Source of the DNA: Candidatus Hydrogenedentota bacterium
Lineage (GTDB): Bacteria > Hydrogenedentota > Hydrogenedentia > Hydrogenedentales > CAILVY01
DNA length: 64,000 nucleotides
Assembly: GCA_903837785.1 (NCBI GenBank)
Contig: CAILVY010000270.1
Location: 1-64,000, forward strand
Reading direction: 5' to 3'
The position numbers were made by a program, and so were the translations under genes. Under the pieces are notes generated by a model. It saw only the letters and a list, made by a program, of their open reading frames with translations. It searched no databases and was not told the DNA's origin. Within the stretch, counting starts at the first letter, position 1. Every line of letters starts with the position of its first letter. Positions 18,220 to 29,056 of this stretch are shown piece after piece.

Positions 18220-19578
18220 TCACCAGTCCTTGTCCACGGGGCGGTATCCGCCCGCCGGCGTCAGGAGCATCTTCTGATGCTCTTTCTCTTCGTTCAGAAT
18301 TTCGCGCGCGACGTTGTCAGCCTGCTCGCCTTCGCCCTCCCCTTCCTGGGCAGCCTGCATTTCCTGCTGTTGCTGTTCGCCTTCCTGCTGCCCGGCTTGG
18401 GATTCCTTCTGTTTCTGCTCTTTCTGCTCCTGATTCTTCGCCTGCTGCTCGCCTTCCTGCTGTTCCGGCGAGTTCTTCTGCTGCTTGTCTTGCTGCTCCT
18501 GCTGTTCTTGTTGCCCCTGCTGGCCTTCCTGACCCTGCTGATCCTGTTGCTCCTGCTTGTCCTGTTCCTGTTTGTCCTGCTCCTGCTTGTCCGGATTATT
18601 GAGGAGGTCAATCGCCTTCTTCAATTCGTCCGCGGCGCTCGCCTGTGCTGCGGCGGATTCCGCGGACTTCGCCGCGCGCAACCCTTGTTCAGACGTGTCC
18701 TGATGTTGCGCCGCCAGATCAACGTGATCCTTCGCTTCGGCCACGGGCGAAGCGGCCTCCGGCTCCGGCGGACGCATCGGCGGCGCCACCGGCTGGGGCG
18801 CCTGTGCGGGAGGAACAAATGCGGCCATTTCCTGTGCGGCGCCCTGTGTGGACTCCTTGAGCGTCTTCTGTTCGTCTGCGAGCCCGTTCAGCGCCTCGAT
18901 ATTCAGCGGCGCGGCGGCTTCGGATGGCGTCTGCTCCGGGGCAAGTGGCGCGAGCGGCGGGGGCGGCGGGGCCGGCGGGGCCGGCGGAACCTGCGCGCGC
19001 TGCTCTGTTTTGTCCTTGAGCTGACGCTGTGCGGCCAGCAGCTTCTCCAGTTTCTCCTTGAGTTCCTTCAACTTCTCCTGGGCCGCCTCCTGCTGCTTCA
19101 TCGCCTCCTGGATGGCCTGGATCGTGAGCCGGGCGACCTCCACATTGTGTTTCGCATCGTGAAGAGCCGGGTCGAGCGCGGCCGCGCGTTGATAGTGCTT
19201 CACGCTCTTCGCCAATTCGCCGACGGCGTCCTTGGGCTTCTCCTGCATCTTGGCCTCGGCCTCGTGATAGCTGCAATTGCCGAGATTGAATTCGCACCGC
19301 GCTTCCAGCTTGGGATCGCGGCTCCGGACCGCGGACTGTTCGAAGGCTTCCCTGGCCTTGTCGAAGTCCTTCTGCTGATAGAACGCGGCGCCTTTGTTGA
19401 AGAGGACTTCCGGCGCGTCCGGCGCCGTGGCGCCGGCTTTCTCGTAGTCTTTCAGGGCCTCATCGTACTTGCCCTGCTCGTAGGCCTGATTGCCGCTCTC
19501 GACGAGGGTGCGGGGCGACTCGCCGGCGCTCACGGCGCCCCACACAGCCAGGCTGAGTATCCAAACGAGGCGTTTCAT
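18220..19578 (-). CDS. BatC-like TPR protein with long Q/E/K-rich tract
   Basis: TPRs followed by low-complexity KQEQDKQEQ... and C-terminal ILNEEKEHQKMLLTPAGGYRPVDKDW. Confidence 0.85.
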   Translation of the reverse strand: MKRLVWILSLAVWGAVSAGESPRTLVESGNQAYEQGKYDEALKDYEKAGATAPDAPEVLFNKGAAFYQQKDFDKAREAFEQSAVRSRDPKLEARCEFNLGNCSYHEAEAKMQEKPKDAVGELAKSVKHYQRAAALDPALHDAKHNVEVARLTIQAIQEAMKQQEAAQEKLKELKEKLEKLLAAQRQLKDKTEQRAQVPPAPPAPPPPPLAPLAPEQTPSEAAAPLNIEALNGLADEQKTLKESTQGAAQEMAAFVPPAQAPQPVAPPMRPPEPEAASPVAEAKDHVDLAAQHQDTSEQGLRAAKSAESAAAQASAADELKKAIDLLNNPDKQEQDKQEQDKQEQQDQQGQEGQQGQQEQQEQQDKQQKNSPEQQEGEQQAKNQEQKEQKQKESQAGQQEGEQQQQEMQAAQEGEGEGEQADNVAREILNEEKEHQKMLLTPAGGYRPVDKDW

Positions 19579-20588
19579 GCCTTCACCTTTTTCCGTTCGC
19601 TGATGAGCGTCTCGATGAGGAGCCCCGCGAGCGCGAGTGCCAGGAAGACCTGAAACTTCTCCTCATAGAGCGTAATCGTCTGCGATTCAAGCGATTTCTT
19701 CTCGGCCGAGGCGATCAAGTCCTGATAGATCTGGCCTAAATCGAACGTGCCCGTTGCGACGTTGAGATACTTGCCACCCGGCGTCTTCTCAACCATCTGG
19801 CGCAGCGTGTTCGCGTCCAGCTTGCTCCAGACTTCCTGGCCTTGATACTTGAGGAAGGTCTTCTGGCCGTTCTGATCCGTGATGGGGATGCGCTGGCCCT
19901 GCGACTCGTCGCCGAGCCCGATGGCGATGATGCGAATGCCGTGTTGACTCGCCTCTTCGGCGGCCTGAAGCGGGAAACTGTCGTGATCCTCGCCGTCCGT
20001 GATTAGCACCAGATCCTTGAATTGCTTGTCCTGATCGTCAAAGACCTGATCCACGGCGAGGCGCACGGCATCGCCGATCAGCGTGCCGCCGCGCGTGATG
20101 CTGTTGACGGAGATGTCATCAACCATGGCGCGGAAGAAGGCGTAGTCAAGCGTGAGCGGACACTTCACGGCTGCCGCGCCCGCGAAGAGGATCAGTCCAA
20201 CACGATCGCCTTGAAGCGTGTCCAGGCAGTCGCTGATGGCGAGCTTCGCGCGCTCGAGACGATTCGGCGCGAGGTCCTCCGCGAGCATGCTTTTCGAAAC
20301 GTCCAGAAGAAAGACCACGTCCCGGCCTTCGCGTTCCACCTTCCGCGGTTTCGGGTTCCAGGCCGGCCGTGCCAACGCGAAGGCCAGCAGGCCGATGGAC
20401 GCCAGCACGAAACCCGCCTTGATCCAGCGGCGGCGGGGGCTGAGGTGCACGTTCAGCCGTTCGAACAATCCCGAGGCCACGAAACGGCGCCCCGCGCGCC
20501 GCCGCTGCCGCGCCGCATAGAGATACACGCCCAGCAATACGGGCAGCACCCACAACAGAAGCAGCATCTCCACCTGATAGAGCTTCAT
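19575..20588 (-). CDS. BatB-like VWA domain protein
   Basis: DVVFLLDVSKSMLAEDLAPNRLERAKLAI MIDAS; start trimmed to MKLYQVEML. Confidence 0.88.
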   Translation of the reverse strand: MKLYQVEMLLLLWVLPVLLGVYLYAARQRRRAGRRFVASGLFERLNVHLSPRRRWIKAGFVLASIGLLAFALARPAWNPKPRKVEREGRDVVFLLDVSKSMLAEDLAPNRLERAKLAISDCLDTLQGDRVGLILFAGAAAVKCPLTLDYAFFRAMVDDISVNSITRGGTLIGDAVRLAVDQVFDDQDKQFKDLVLITDGEDHDSFPLQAAEEASQHGIRIIAIGLGDESQGQRIPITDQNGQKTFLKYQGQEVWSKLDANTLRQMVEKTPGGKYLNVATGTFDLGQIYQDLIASAEKKSLESQTITLYEEKFQVFLALALAGLLIETLISERKKVKA

Positions 20589-21643
20589 GGGACCCTCCTC
20601 AACAGTGTGCTGCTCAGAACGGCTTCCGAGATGAGGCACAGCAGCGCGAGGAGCGCAAAGGCCGGGAACCATTCGCGATAATCCAGATACTTGACGGATT
20701 CGATCTCCGTCTTCTCAAGCGCGTCGATCTCTTTGTACACGTCGCGGAGTGACTCGGCGTCGTCTGCGCGGCGGTAGATGCCTCCCGTCTTCGAAGCAAT
20801 GGCGCGAAGCGTGTCTTCGTCCAGCGGGGCGGCCGCGGCCACCGGAACCTGTCCAAAGGGCGTCTGCACAAAGGACTCGCCATCGCCTCCGCCCACGCCC
20901 ACAGTGTAGATCTTGATGCCCCATTCCGCGGCGAGCGCCGCCGCCTCCATGGGATTGCGCTTGCCGAAGTTGTGCTGGCCGTCCGTAAGCAGGATGACAA
21001 TCTTGCTCTTGATGTCATAGGGTTTCCGGGTGCCTTTGGCCTGGCGCGCCAATTCCTCTTCCGCGGTCTTCAGGCGGGCGGCGGCCAGTGCGAGCGCGTC
21101 GCCGATGGCGGTGCCGTCCTCCTCTTTGCGTTTGGCCAGGTCCACCCGCTCCAGGAACTGAGGCAGGGCCCCGTGCGCCAGGGTGAGCGGACACAGTGTT
21201 TCGGGAAACCGCGCAAAGGCGACAAGGCCCGCCAAATCGTCCGGGCGGCCGCGCAGGTCTTTTCCGTTTCCATTAATGAACTCATTGAAGACCCGTTTCA
21301 CCACTTCGAGGCGGTTCATCCGCTGACGGCCGAAACTCATCTCCGCGCCCATGCTCCCCGAGCGATCCACGACCATCTCAATTGCGACGCCTTTGCTCAC
21401 GTCCCGCACGCGTTCACGGCCCTGCTGCGGGCGCGCCAGCGCTATCACGAGAAGGATCATTGCGCACGTGCGCAGGATCGCCGGCAACGCCATGAAACGT
21501 TGGCGCAGCGAGATTCCCGACTGCGCGGCATGTTCCGTTGACGAGAAGGTGATGGCGGCGCCCCGCACGCGGCTGCGCCAGTACATGGCCGCGGGTATCA
21601 GCAGCAGTATCAGCAGCGTCCATGGAGATTCGAAGCGCATCAC
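20585..21643 (-). CDS. BatA-like VWA domain protein
   Basis: VAIEMVVDRSGSMGAEMS MIDAS; two TM helices flanking VWA. Confidence 0.9.
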   Translation of the reverse strand: MMRFESPWTLLILLLIPAAMYWRSRVRGAAITFSSTEHAAQSGISLRQRFMALPAILRTCAMILLVIALARPQQGRERVRDVSKGVAIEMVVDRSGSMGAEMSFGRQRMNRLEVVKRVFNEFINGNGKDLRGRPDDLAGLVAFARFPETLCPLTLAHGALPQFLERVDLAKRKEEDGTAIGDALALAAARLKTAEEELARQAKGTRKPYDIKSKIVILLTDGQHNFGKRNPMEAAALAAEWGIKIYTVGVGGGDGESFVQTPFGQVPVAAAAPLDEDTLRAIASKTGGIYRRADDAESLRDVYKEIDALEKTEIESVKYLDYREWFPAFALLALLCLISEAVLSSTLLRRVP

Positions 21644-22662
21644 GCGGCCCTCTCCACGGGTTGGGGAATCGTGTCCAGCACGAACCGTCGGCAGGAGTCG
21701 GTCGCCTCCTGGGTCTCCTGATACCCCGGCTCAAGCTTGGCGAATTTCACCAAGTCGCAATGCTTCAGGAAATCGCGCAGCAGCAGCTTGTGATTGCCCG
21801 TCAGGGCGTCGCTTGCGCCAAGCTCCGTGAGGAATTCCTCCGTGGTGCGTTCCGGCGCATGCAGGCCGAAACGGCCTTCAATGTAGCGCCGGAGAATCAA
21901 GGACAGACGGAAGTAGAATTCCTTGTAATCGCCTTGTTCCACGAGCCGGGCCGCGATCAGCGCCTCCAAATCGCTCAATGCGCGCTCGTGCGGAGGGATC
22001 TGCTTTTCGAGCGCCACGCGTTCCTTTCCGCGCCGCCTGCGAAGCAACAGCACGAGGATGGACGCCACGGCGCCGCCGAGTGCGGCCGGAATCAGGTACA
22101 GCAGCCATCGATAGCTCCGGGGGAGGCCGACCGGCGACAGGATTTCGCGAAGCGTGGGCTGTTTCCCGTCTTGCGGCAGGACGGACGTGACCGACACACT
22201 CAGTTCCTCAGTCTCCGCGTCGTGCTTCTCTGATTCACCCGTCTTCCAGAACTGCACTTTAAGCGGTGGAACCTTGTATTCCCCGGCAAGAAAGGGCTCA
22301 AGCGTATACTGGCGCGCGATCGCCACTTTGCCCGTCCCTTCGAGCCTGGGCCGCGACTCGCGCTGGTCCCGTACGCTGAGCTCGCCGAGTTTTTTGTCCG
22401 GATCCGGCAGGGCGGCTTCATATCCCTCCGGCAGGGTCGCGGTCAGTTCGAGCGCAAACACGTCCGCCGTCGTGATTTCCTTCTTGTCCAGCGTCAGCGT
22501 GAGCGCAAGCGGGCCGCGTTCATACGTCTTCGTGATTCCCTCGGGCTCGGGCGGCGGCGTCTGCGATTTCGGCGACGAACACGATGCCACGAACGTCGCC
22601 ACGGCAACGAGTCCCAACGCGAAGCGGACCGCGTGCGTTGTCATATGGGTTCGCCGGTTCAT
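21640..22662 (-). CDS. Lipoprotein with BatD-like/DUF4381-like region in bat operon
   Basis: Lipobox VASCSS; TM helix followed by basic cytoplasmic domain; overlaps neighbours by 4 bp. Confidence 0.75.
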   Translation of the reverse strand: MNRRTHMTTHAVRFALGLVAVATFVASCSSPKSQTPPPEPEGITKTYERGPLALTLTLDKKEITTADVFALELTATLPEGYEAALPDPDKKLGELSVRDQRESRPRLEGTGKVAIARQYTLEPFLAGEYKVPPLKVQFWKTGESEKHDAETEELSVSVTSVLPQDGKQPTLREILSPVGLPRSYRWLLYLIPAALGGAVASILVLLLRRRRGKERVALEKQIPPHERALSDLEALIAARLVEQGDYKEFYFRLSLILRRYIEGRFGLHAPERTTEEFLTELGASDALTGNHKLLLRDFLKHCDLVKFAKLEPGYQETQEATDSCRRFVLDTIPQPVERAA

Positions 22663-23537
22663 CCCATCCTCCGTTCGCGCCGGCGGAAGAACAGCATGAG
22701 GTCCCGCACGTAGTTCTCTTCCGTGGACACATCGATGTGGTCCACGTCCATGGACGCAAAGAGCTCCCGGAGCCGTTGTTTGCGCGCGTGCGCGAGTTGC
22801 TCATAGCGTTTTCGGACGGCCGCGCTGGAAGTGTCGATCAAGACTTGGGCGCCGGTCTCCGCATCCTGAATCTCAACCAGCCCGGCGTTGGGCAGGCGCA
22901 TCTCGCGCGGGTCCGTGATGGACACCGCGATCAGGTCGTGCTTCTTGCTCAAGACCCGCATCGGTCGCTCGAAGCCGCCCCCGATGAAATCGGAGACCAG
23001 GAACACCACGCTGCGCTTGTTCGTGACCCGGCCGAGATAGTCCAGGCCGAGGGCGATGTTCGTCTGCGTCTGCTGCGGCGAAAAGGCGAGCAGATCGCGG
23101 ATCACGCGCAAGACGTGCGAGAGGCCCTTCTTCGGCGGGATGAACATCTCGATGGCGTCCGTGAACATGATCAGGCCGACTTTGTCGTTGTTCTTGATGG
23201 CGGAGAAGGCGAGCAGGGCGCAAAGCTCGGCGGCGATCTCGTTCTTCATCCGGCTCACGCTGCCGAACGCGCCAGAGGCGGACAGATCGACCAGAAACAT
23301 GATCGTGAGTTCACGTTCTTCGCGGTAACGCTTCACATACGGATGGCCCATGCGGGCCGTCACGTTCCAGTCAATCGTCCGGATTTCGTCGCCGGGCTGA
23401 TATTCGCGTACCTCGTCGAATTCCATGCCCCGGCCCTTGAAGACGCTCTGGTATTCGCCCGCCATCACGTCGTTCACGGTTTTGTTCGTGTATATCTGGA
23501 TATACCGAACCTTTTTCGCCAATTCCTTCGGGATCAT
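22659..23537 (-). CDS. DUF58 domain protein
   Basis: GRGMEFDEVREYQPGDEIRTIDWNVTARMGHPYVKRYREERELTIMFLVDLSASG. Confidence 0.95.
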   Translation of the reverse strand: MIPKELAKKVRYIQIYTNKTVNDVMAGEYQSVFKGRGMEFDEVREYQPGDEIRTIDWNVTARMGHPYVKRYREERELTIMFLVDLSASGAFGSVSRMKNEIAAELCALLAFSAIKNNDKVGLIMFTDAIEMFIPPKKGLSHVLRVIRDLLAFSPQQTQTNIALGLDYLGRVTNKRSVVFLVSDFIGGGFERPMRVLSKKHDLIAVSITDPREMRLPNAGLVEIQDAETGAQVLIDTSSAAVRKRYEQLAHARKQRLRELFASMDVDHIDVSTEENYVRDLMLFFRRRERRMG

Positions 23538-24523
23538 GGCACATCCACGCGGTCCAGTATCTGGGCGACGATGTCTTCCGCCGTCCGTTCCTCAGCTTCG
23601 GCCTCGTACGTAAGAATGACGCGGTGACGCAGCACGTCCGGCGCGATGGACTTCACGTCCTGCGGCGTGACGTAGCCGCGGCCCTGCAGCAAGGCATGGG
23701 CGCGCGCCGCCATGGCCAGGTAGATCGTGGCGCGCGGCGACGCGCCGTACCGGATCAGGTTGCCGATGTCGAGCTTGTATGCGCCCGGATTGCGCGTGCA
23801 CTCGACCAGATCCACGATGTACTCTTCGATCCTCTCGTCCATGTAGATCTCGTCCGTCAGCGCGCGGAGCCGCACGATGTCGGCCGGCGTAAGCACGGGC
23901 GCCACATCGACGTTCGGAGACGAGCGCGCCATCCGCTTCAGAATCTTGTGCTCCTCCTCCTTCGAGGGATAACTCACGCGCAGCTTCAGCATGAACCGGT
24001 CGACCTGCGCTTCGGGCAAGGGGTAGGTCCCCTCCTGCTCGATCGGATTCTGCGTGGCGAGCACGAGGAAGGGCTCTTCCAGCCTGAACGTGTTCTCGCC
24101 AATCGTGACCTGCCGTTCCTGCATGGCTTCGAGCAGTGCGCTTTGCACCTTCGCCGGCGCGCGGTTGATTTCGTCCGCGAGAATGACGTTGGCGAAGATG
24201 GGCCCCTTCTTCGTGATGAAGCCGCCGTTCTTCGGATCGTAAATGAGCGTGCCGATCAGGTCGGCCGGCAGCAGATCCGGCGTGAACTGAATCCGGTGGA
24301 AGCTGCATTGGACGACCCGGGAGAGCGTGGTCACGGACAGTGTCTTGGCCAGGCCCGGCACGCCCTCAATCAGCACGTGGTTGTTGGCGAGCAGCGCCAG
24401 CAGCAGGCGATCCACAAGATACTCCTGGCCGATGATCACCCGCCCGATTTCCGTGCGCACCTGCCCGAGCAGTGCGCTCTCCCGTTCCACACGTTCGCCT
24501 ATTTGCTTGACGTCTACCGGCAT
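23534..24523 (-). CDS. MoxR family AAA+ ATPase
   Basis: GHVLIEGVPGLAKT-type Walker A (NHVLIEGVPGLAKTL), FANVILADEINRAPAKVQSALLEAMQERQVTI, ATQNPIEQEGTYPLPEAQVDRFM. Confidence 0.97.
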   Translation of the reverse strand: MPVDVKQIGERVERESALLGQVRTEIGRVIIGQEYLVDRLLLALLANNHVLIEGVPGLAKTLSVTTLSRVVQCSFHRIQFTPDLLPADLIGTLIYDPKNGGFITKKGPIFANVILADEINRAPAKVQSALLEAMQERQVTIGENTFRLEEPFLVLATQNPIEQEGTYPLPEAQVDRFMLKLRVSYPSKEEEHKILKRMARSSPNVDVAPVLTPADIVRLRALTDEIYMDERIEEYIVDLVECTRNPGAYKLDIGNLIRYGASPRATIYLAMAARAHALLQGRGYVTPQDVKSIAPDVLRHRVILTYEAEAEERTAEDIVAQILDRVDVP

Positions 24524-24592
24524 TGCGAAGTCTCCTTCAACGCTGGGCGCGCCCCGGCCAGGCGCGCCCGTCCCTAATCTATGTGATCCAGC

Positions 24593-26101
24593 TCAGTCTT
24601 TCAGTTTCAGCACCACGAAGCGCGAGTACTTGCCGTCCCGGACCAGCAGCAGCACGCTCTTCGCTTCTTTGTCCGCCTTGACGGCATCCTCGAACTCGCG
24701 GGTGTTGTGCACCGCTTTCCGGTTCACTTCCTGAACGAGCATCCCCGGTTGCAGGCCGGACTGCGCCGCCGCGGAGTTGGGGTCCACGTCCGTGATGACG
24801 ACGCCCTGCTCTTTCTCATAGCCGAACCGGCTGGCCAGTTCATCGCTCAGATTCTGAACCGTGATGCCCAGGTCCTTGTGGGTTTCTGCGCCGCCCCGGG
24901 AAGTTATCCGGCCTTCCTCATCCTTGGGCAGTTCGCCGATTTCAACCGTCTTCTGCTCTTCTTTCCCGTCCCGCAGGATTGTCAGGGCGACCGAAGTCCC
25001 CGGCTTTGTCGTCGACACGCGGCTGCGGAAGGACTGCACTTCATCCGCCGGGTGGCCGTCGAAGGAAGTGATGACATCGCCCTGCTTGATGCCGGCCTTC
25101 TCTGCGGGCGAATCTGGGCTCACGCCGCCCACGAGAATGCCCTTGTCCACCTGGACGCCAAACTGCTTGGCGAGATCCGGGGTGAGATTCTGGATGATGA
25201 TGCCCAGATACCCGCGCGAAACCGATCCCTTTTCGCGCAATTGGCTCTCGACGTACTTGATCATGTTCACGGGGATGGCGAGGCCGATGCCCATGTAGCC
25301 GCCCGTCCGGCTGAAGATGGCCGTGTTCATGCCGACCACTTCGCCGTTCACGTTGAGCAGGGGACCGCCGGAATTGCCCGGGTTAATGGCGGCATCCGTC
25401 TGGATGAAGTCGGCGTAATCCGTAATCCCGATGTCGCCCCGGCCGCGCGCGCTGACAATGCCCATGCTCACGGAGTGTTCCAGGCCGAAGGGATTGCCGA
25501 TGGCGACCACGAGTTCGCCCACGCGCAACGTGTCCGAGTCGCCCAGGGGGAGCGTGGGCAGGCCGGTCGCCTCAATCTTGATCAAGGCGACTTCCGTCTT
25601 CTCATCGCTGCCCACGATCTTCGCGTCGAACTCGCGGCCGTCCACAAGCTTCACGCTCACTTTGTCCGCGTCGCCCACCACGTGATGGTTCGTCAGGATG
25701 TAGCCGTCGCTCGACACGATAAACCCGCTGCCCTGGCCGAACGGCACTTGACGCTTCTGGCCTTCGTCGCGCCGGTCGTCGCGGCGATCCTCATTCTGCG
25801 GCATTCGGGGGCGTCCCGGCATGCCCGGGCCAAAGAAATACTCAAACAAGTCGTCGGGCATCATGCCGGGCCCCATCCCGTGCGGCATGCGCTCCCGCAT
25901 CTCTTTCGATACTGTGATGAATACGACGGACGGCGAGGCCTGCGATGCGATCTTCACGAGGCCGTCGCTCATTTCGCGCAGGGAAGTCTGCTGACCCGCC
26001 ACGGGAGACTTGCCCGTTACCGAAACCGTCACCGCCACGGCGGCGATCAGCAACGCCGCTATCGCCGCAGTTCTCATTAGGCCGTGTGATTTGCTGCTCA
26101 T
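24593..26101 (-). CDS. Do family serine endopeptidase (DegP/HtrA type), two PDZ domains
   Basis: GSGFIVSSDGYILTNHHVV, EVALIKIEA, DAAINPGNSGGPLLNVNGEVVGMNTA, PDZ motifs. Confidence 0.96.
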   Translation of the reverse strand: MSSKSHGLMRTAAIAALLIAAVAVTVSVTGKSPVAGQQTSLREMSDGLVKIASQASPSVVFITVSKEMRERMPHGMGPGMMPDDLFEYFFGPGMPGRPRMPQNEDRRDDRRDEGQKRQVPFGQGSGFIVSSDGYILTNHHVVGDADKVSVKLVDGREFDAKIVGSDEKTEVALIKIEATGLPTLPLGDSDTLRVGELVVAIGNPFGLEHSVSMGIVSARGRGDIGITDYADFIQTDAAINPGNSGGPLLNVNGEVVGMNTAIFSRTGGYMGIGLAIPVNMIKYVESQLREKGSVSRGYLGIIIQNLTPDLAKQFGVQVDKGILVGGVSPDSPAEKAGIKQGDVITSFDGHPADEVQSFRSRVSTTKPGTSVALTILRDGKEEQKTVEIGELPKDEEGRITSRGGAETHKDLGITVQNLSDELASRFGYEKEQGVVITDVDPNSAAAQSGLQPGMLVQEVNRKAVHNTREFEDAVKADKEAKSVLLLVRDGKYSRFVVLKLKD

Positions 26102-26330
26102 GGTTCATTCCTTTGCTCTCAGGTTCATCCGTTGCTTCCCCGGCGCCTGTTCCCCGGGGGGCCTTTCTCAACACACACGGTCAGGATAAAGCACGAATCA
26201 TGCCAAAGAGGGCAAATCACATATCCTGTTGTAAAAAAAGAACTTATAAACGATCTGCCAAAGCGCGGCGGCCGGTCGCCAGGCGCCCGATAACCCATAT
26301 GGGGTTTCGCAGCCGCAAATCAAGGCGGGT

Positions 26331-27491
26331 TTACCCCAGCTGCATCGGGGCGAAGGCGGCGTCGAAGTCCTTCCAAACCGGGTCGTAGCCCGCCCGGCGG
26401 ATCGCCGAAACCACTTCGCCGGGACTCCGGGTGTCTTCCACCTCGAACTGCTCGAGCACGGCTGTCTCGGCCATGCCCTCACAACATTCCTCCCGATGGA
26501 TGGCATAGCCGCCGGGCCGGGTTGAGGACCCCGCGCTCATCGCGGTGATCCCGAGCGGGATCAGCCGGTCCCGGAACGCCGCCGACTCGCGGGTCGAGAG
26601 GTTGAAACCCGATTCGGGTAGGAAGAGGCGCAACGCGAGCATTAGCTGGACCATCTCGGGATCGCTGACGGGATGCTCCACACGGAAGCGCGCCGGGGTG
26701 TGACGGAGTCGTGGGAAAGACACGGAGAGGGCGCTCTGCCAGCACACTTTTTGAAGATGGCGCGCGTGGAGCGCAAGCCAGAGGGCCTCAATGCGCCACT
26801 GATAGAGCCCCAGCAGGACGCCCAGGCCGAGACGGCGAACGCCGGCCTCGCCGGCACGTTCGATGGCGTCCAGGCGAAAGCCGTAATCCATCTTTTCCCC
26901 GCCGAGATGCACCCGCCGATACATGTCGCGGTCATAGGTTTCCATATACAGCGTGACCCCTTCGAGGCCGCGCCGGTGGAGTTCCGCGTAGCCCGCGGTA
27001 TCCATGGCATAGACCTCGACGGAGACGGACGAGAAGTACTCGCGGGCAATCGCCACCGCCCCGGCTATGTAGTCCACGGGAACGATGCGTGGGGCTTCGC
27101 CGGTGAGCAACAACACGTGTTGATAGCCCAGCGCCGCCAGCGCGCGGCATTCTTCGCGAATCTCGTCCGGGCCGAGCGTGGTGCGCTTGTCCCGGCTTCC
27201 GGAATGCGAGGCGAAACTGCAATAGAGGCAATCGGCCGCGCAGAGATTTGATATGTAGATGGGTGCGTAGAGGCTTATAGTCCGTCCGAAATGCCAGCGT
27301 GTCAGGCGCTGTGCCTCACGCGCCATGGCCTCGAGATAGGGCCGCGCCACCGGCGAGAGCAGGGCCGCCAGATCGTGTATCGAGCGCTCCTCGCGGGACA
27401 AGGCCCCCTCCACGTCGGCGGGCGTAATGCCCGCATACAATGCCTCGACCCGTTCCCGGGGCCAGGCCTCCATCGTGGCCTGGAAGCTCAT
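26331..27491 (-). CDS. thiH: 2-iminoacetate synthase ThiH (radical SAM)
   Basis: [14 protein letters not shown] CxxxCxx[46 protein letters not shown]. Confidence 0.95.
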   Translation of the reverse strand: MSFQATMEAWPRERVEALYAGITPADVEGALSREERSIHDLAALLSPVARPYLEAMAREAQRLTRWHFGRTISLYAPIYISNLCAADCLYCSFASHSGSRDKRTTLGPDEIREECRALAALGYQHVLLLTGEAPRIVPVDYIAGAVAIAREYFSSVSVEVYAMDTAGYAELHRRGLEGVTLYMETYDRDMYRRVHLGGEKMDYGFRLDAIERAGEAGVRRLGLGVLLGLYQWRIEALWLALHARHLQKVCWQSALSVSFPRLRHTPARFRVEHPVSDPEMVQLMLALRLFLPESGFNLSTRESAAFRDRLIPLGITAMSAGSSTRPGGYAIHREECCEGMAETAVLEQFEVEDTRSPGEVVSAIRRAGYDPVWKDFDAAFAPMQLG

Positions 27492-28282
27492 GCGGGGGAC
27501 TCCCCGGACGCGAACAGGAATCCGGTGAGCGGAGACGAGGCCTCGGCGGCATCGCGCTGCGGCCCCAATCCGGAGCGCCAGGCAAGGCGGCCCGCTTCCA
27601 CCGCCAGCGCAAAGGCCCGCGCCATGCCGCCGTGGTCACTGGCATCGGAGAGGGCGGTATTCACCAGCACGGCGTCCGCACCCATTTCCATGGCTTCGGC
27701 CGCATGCGACGGCGCGCCCAGGCCCGCATCCACCACGACCGGCACCTTGGCCTGCTCGATGATGATGCGGATCATGTCGCGTGTCCGGATACCGCGGTTG
27801 CTGCCGATGGGCGCGCCCAGCGGCATGACGGTGGCCGTGCCGATTTCCTCGAGCCGCTTGGCCAGCACGGGATCGGCCTGGATATAGGGCAGGACCACGA
27901 ATCCATCCTTGATCAGGATTTCGGCGGCCTTCACAGTCTCAATCGGATCGGGCAACAGATACCGGGGTTCGGGGGTCAGTTCCAGTTTCACCCAAGGCTC
28001 CAGGCCCGCCGCCCGCGCCAGCCGTGCCAGGCGGACCGCTTCTTCGGCGTTCCGCGCGCCGCTCGTGTTGGGCAGGAGCAGCTGCTTTTTCGGGTCGATT
28101 GCGGAGAGAATTCCTTCGTCCTCGGGGCGGGTCAGGTCCACGCGGCGCAACGCCACGGTGACGATTTCGGCGCCCGAAGCCGCAATAGCCTCGCGCAACG
28201 ACTGGGCCGACGGGAACTTGCCCGTGCCGATCATGAGGCGCGAGCGAAAGGTGCGTCCGGCGATTATCAAGGGATCGTCCAT
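27488..28282 (-). CDS. thiG: Thiazole synthase ThiG
   Basis: [94 protein letters not shown]; overlaps thiH by 4 bp. Confidence 0.97.
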   Translation of the reverse strand: MDDPLIIAGRTFRSRLMIGTGKFPSAQSLREAIAASGAEIVTVALRRVDLTRPEDEGILSAIDPKKQLLLPNTSGARNAEEAVRLARLARAAGLEPWVKLELTPEPRYLLPDPIETVKAAEILIKDGFVVLPYIQADPVLAKRLEEIGTATVMPLGAPIGSNRGIRTRDMIRIIIEQAKVPVVVDAGLGAPSHAAEAMEMGADAVLVNTALSDASDHGGMARAFALAVEAGRLAWRSGLGPQRDAAEASSPLTGFLFASGESPA

Positions 28283-28518
28283 TGCGGACTCCATGAAGTT
28301 TTGGGTCCGGCCCGGCCGTATGCGGCGATACGCCCAAACCAATTGCAGCCGCCCTGATCCTCTTCAGAGCGCCATAGAGGCGTTCATCTTATCAAATCGC
28401 GCCCCGGCAATAAAGACCGGCACGCCTCCACGCCGGCACCAGCGCGCCGGGAAGGGCCTGAGGCTGGATATGCGTGTCCGCAATGATCTACTGTGTCTCC
28501 AGGCAGGGAGCCTTGCCC

Positions 28519-29028
28519 ATGATCACATTGCGCAAAGAATGCGCCGGGGACTTGGACGCCATAACACAGGTCATTCAGCGGGCCTTCGGGCGGCCGGAGG
28601 AAGCGAGACTCGTGAACGCCTTGCGGGGTAACGGGGCGGCTGTGGTTTCGCTCGTGGCCGTCGAGGAGGGCGTGTGCGTCGGCCATGTCCTCTTCAGCCC
28701 GGTGGTCCTGGAGGCCGAGACAGGGCGGATGGAAGGGGCGGGTCTGGCGCCGTTGGCGGTGTTGCCGTCCCGTCAGCGGCAAGGGATCGGCCAGGCCCTC
28801 GTACGGGCCGGACTCGAAACCTGCCGGGAACTCGGCTACGGATATGTCATCGTGCTCGGCCATCCTGAGTATTACCCGCGCTTCGGCTTTGTGCCCGCCG
28901 CCCGCTTTGGCATACAGTGCGAGTATGATGCCCCCGAAGAGGCATTCATGGCGATGGAATTGCACCCGGGCGTGCTGGATGGGCATTCCGGCCTCGTGCG
29001 CTACCGCCCGGAATTCGCCCAACTCTAA
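28519..29028 (+). CDS. GNAT family N-acetyltransferase
   Basis: MITLRKECAGDLDAITQVIQRAF...LAPLAVLPSRQRQGIGQALVRAGL...VILGHPEYYPRFGF; start could be 28474. Confidence 0.88.
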   Translation: MITLRKECAGDLDAITQVIQRAFGRPEEARLVNALRGNGAAVVSLVAVEEGVCVGHVLFSPVVLEAETGRMEGAGLAPLAVLPSRQRQGIGQALVRAGLETCRELGYGYVIVLGHPEYYPRFGFVPAARFGIQCEYDAPEEAFMAMELHPGVLDGHSGLVRYRPEFAQL

Positions 29029-29056
29029 AGACACGCAGCAGGAAGGGACTTGAACA

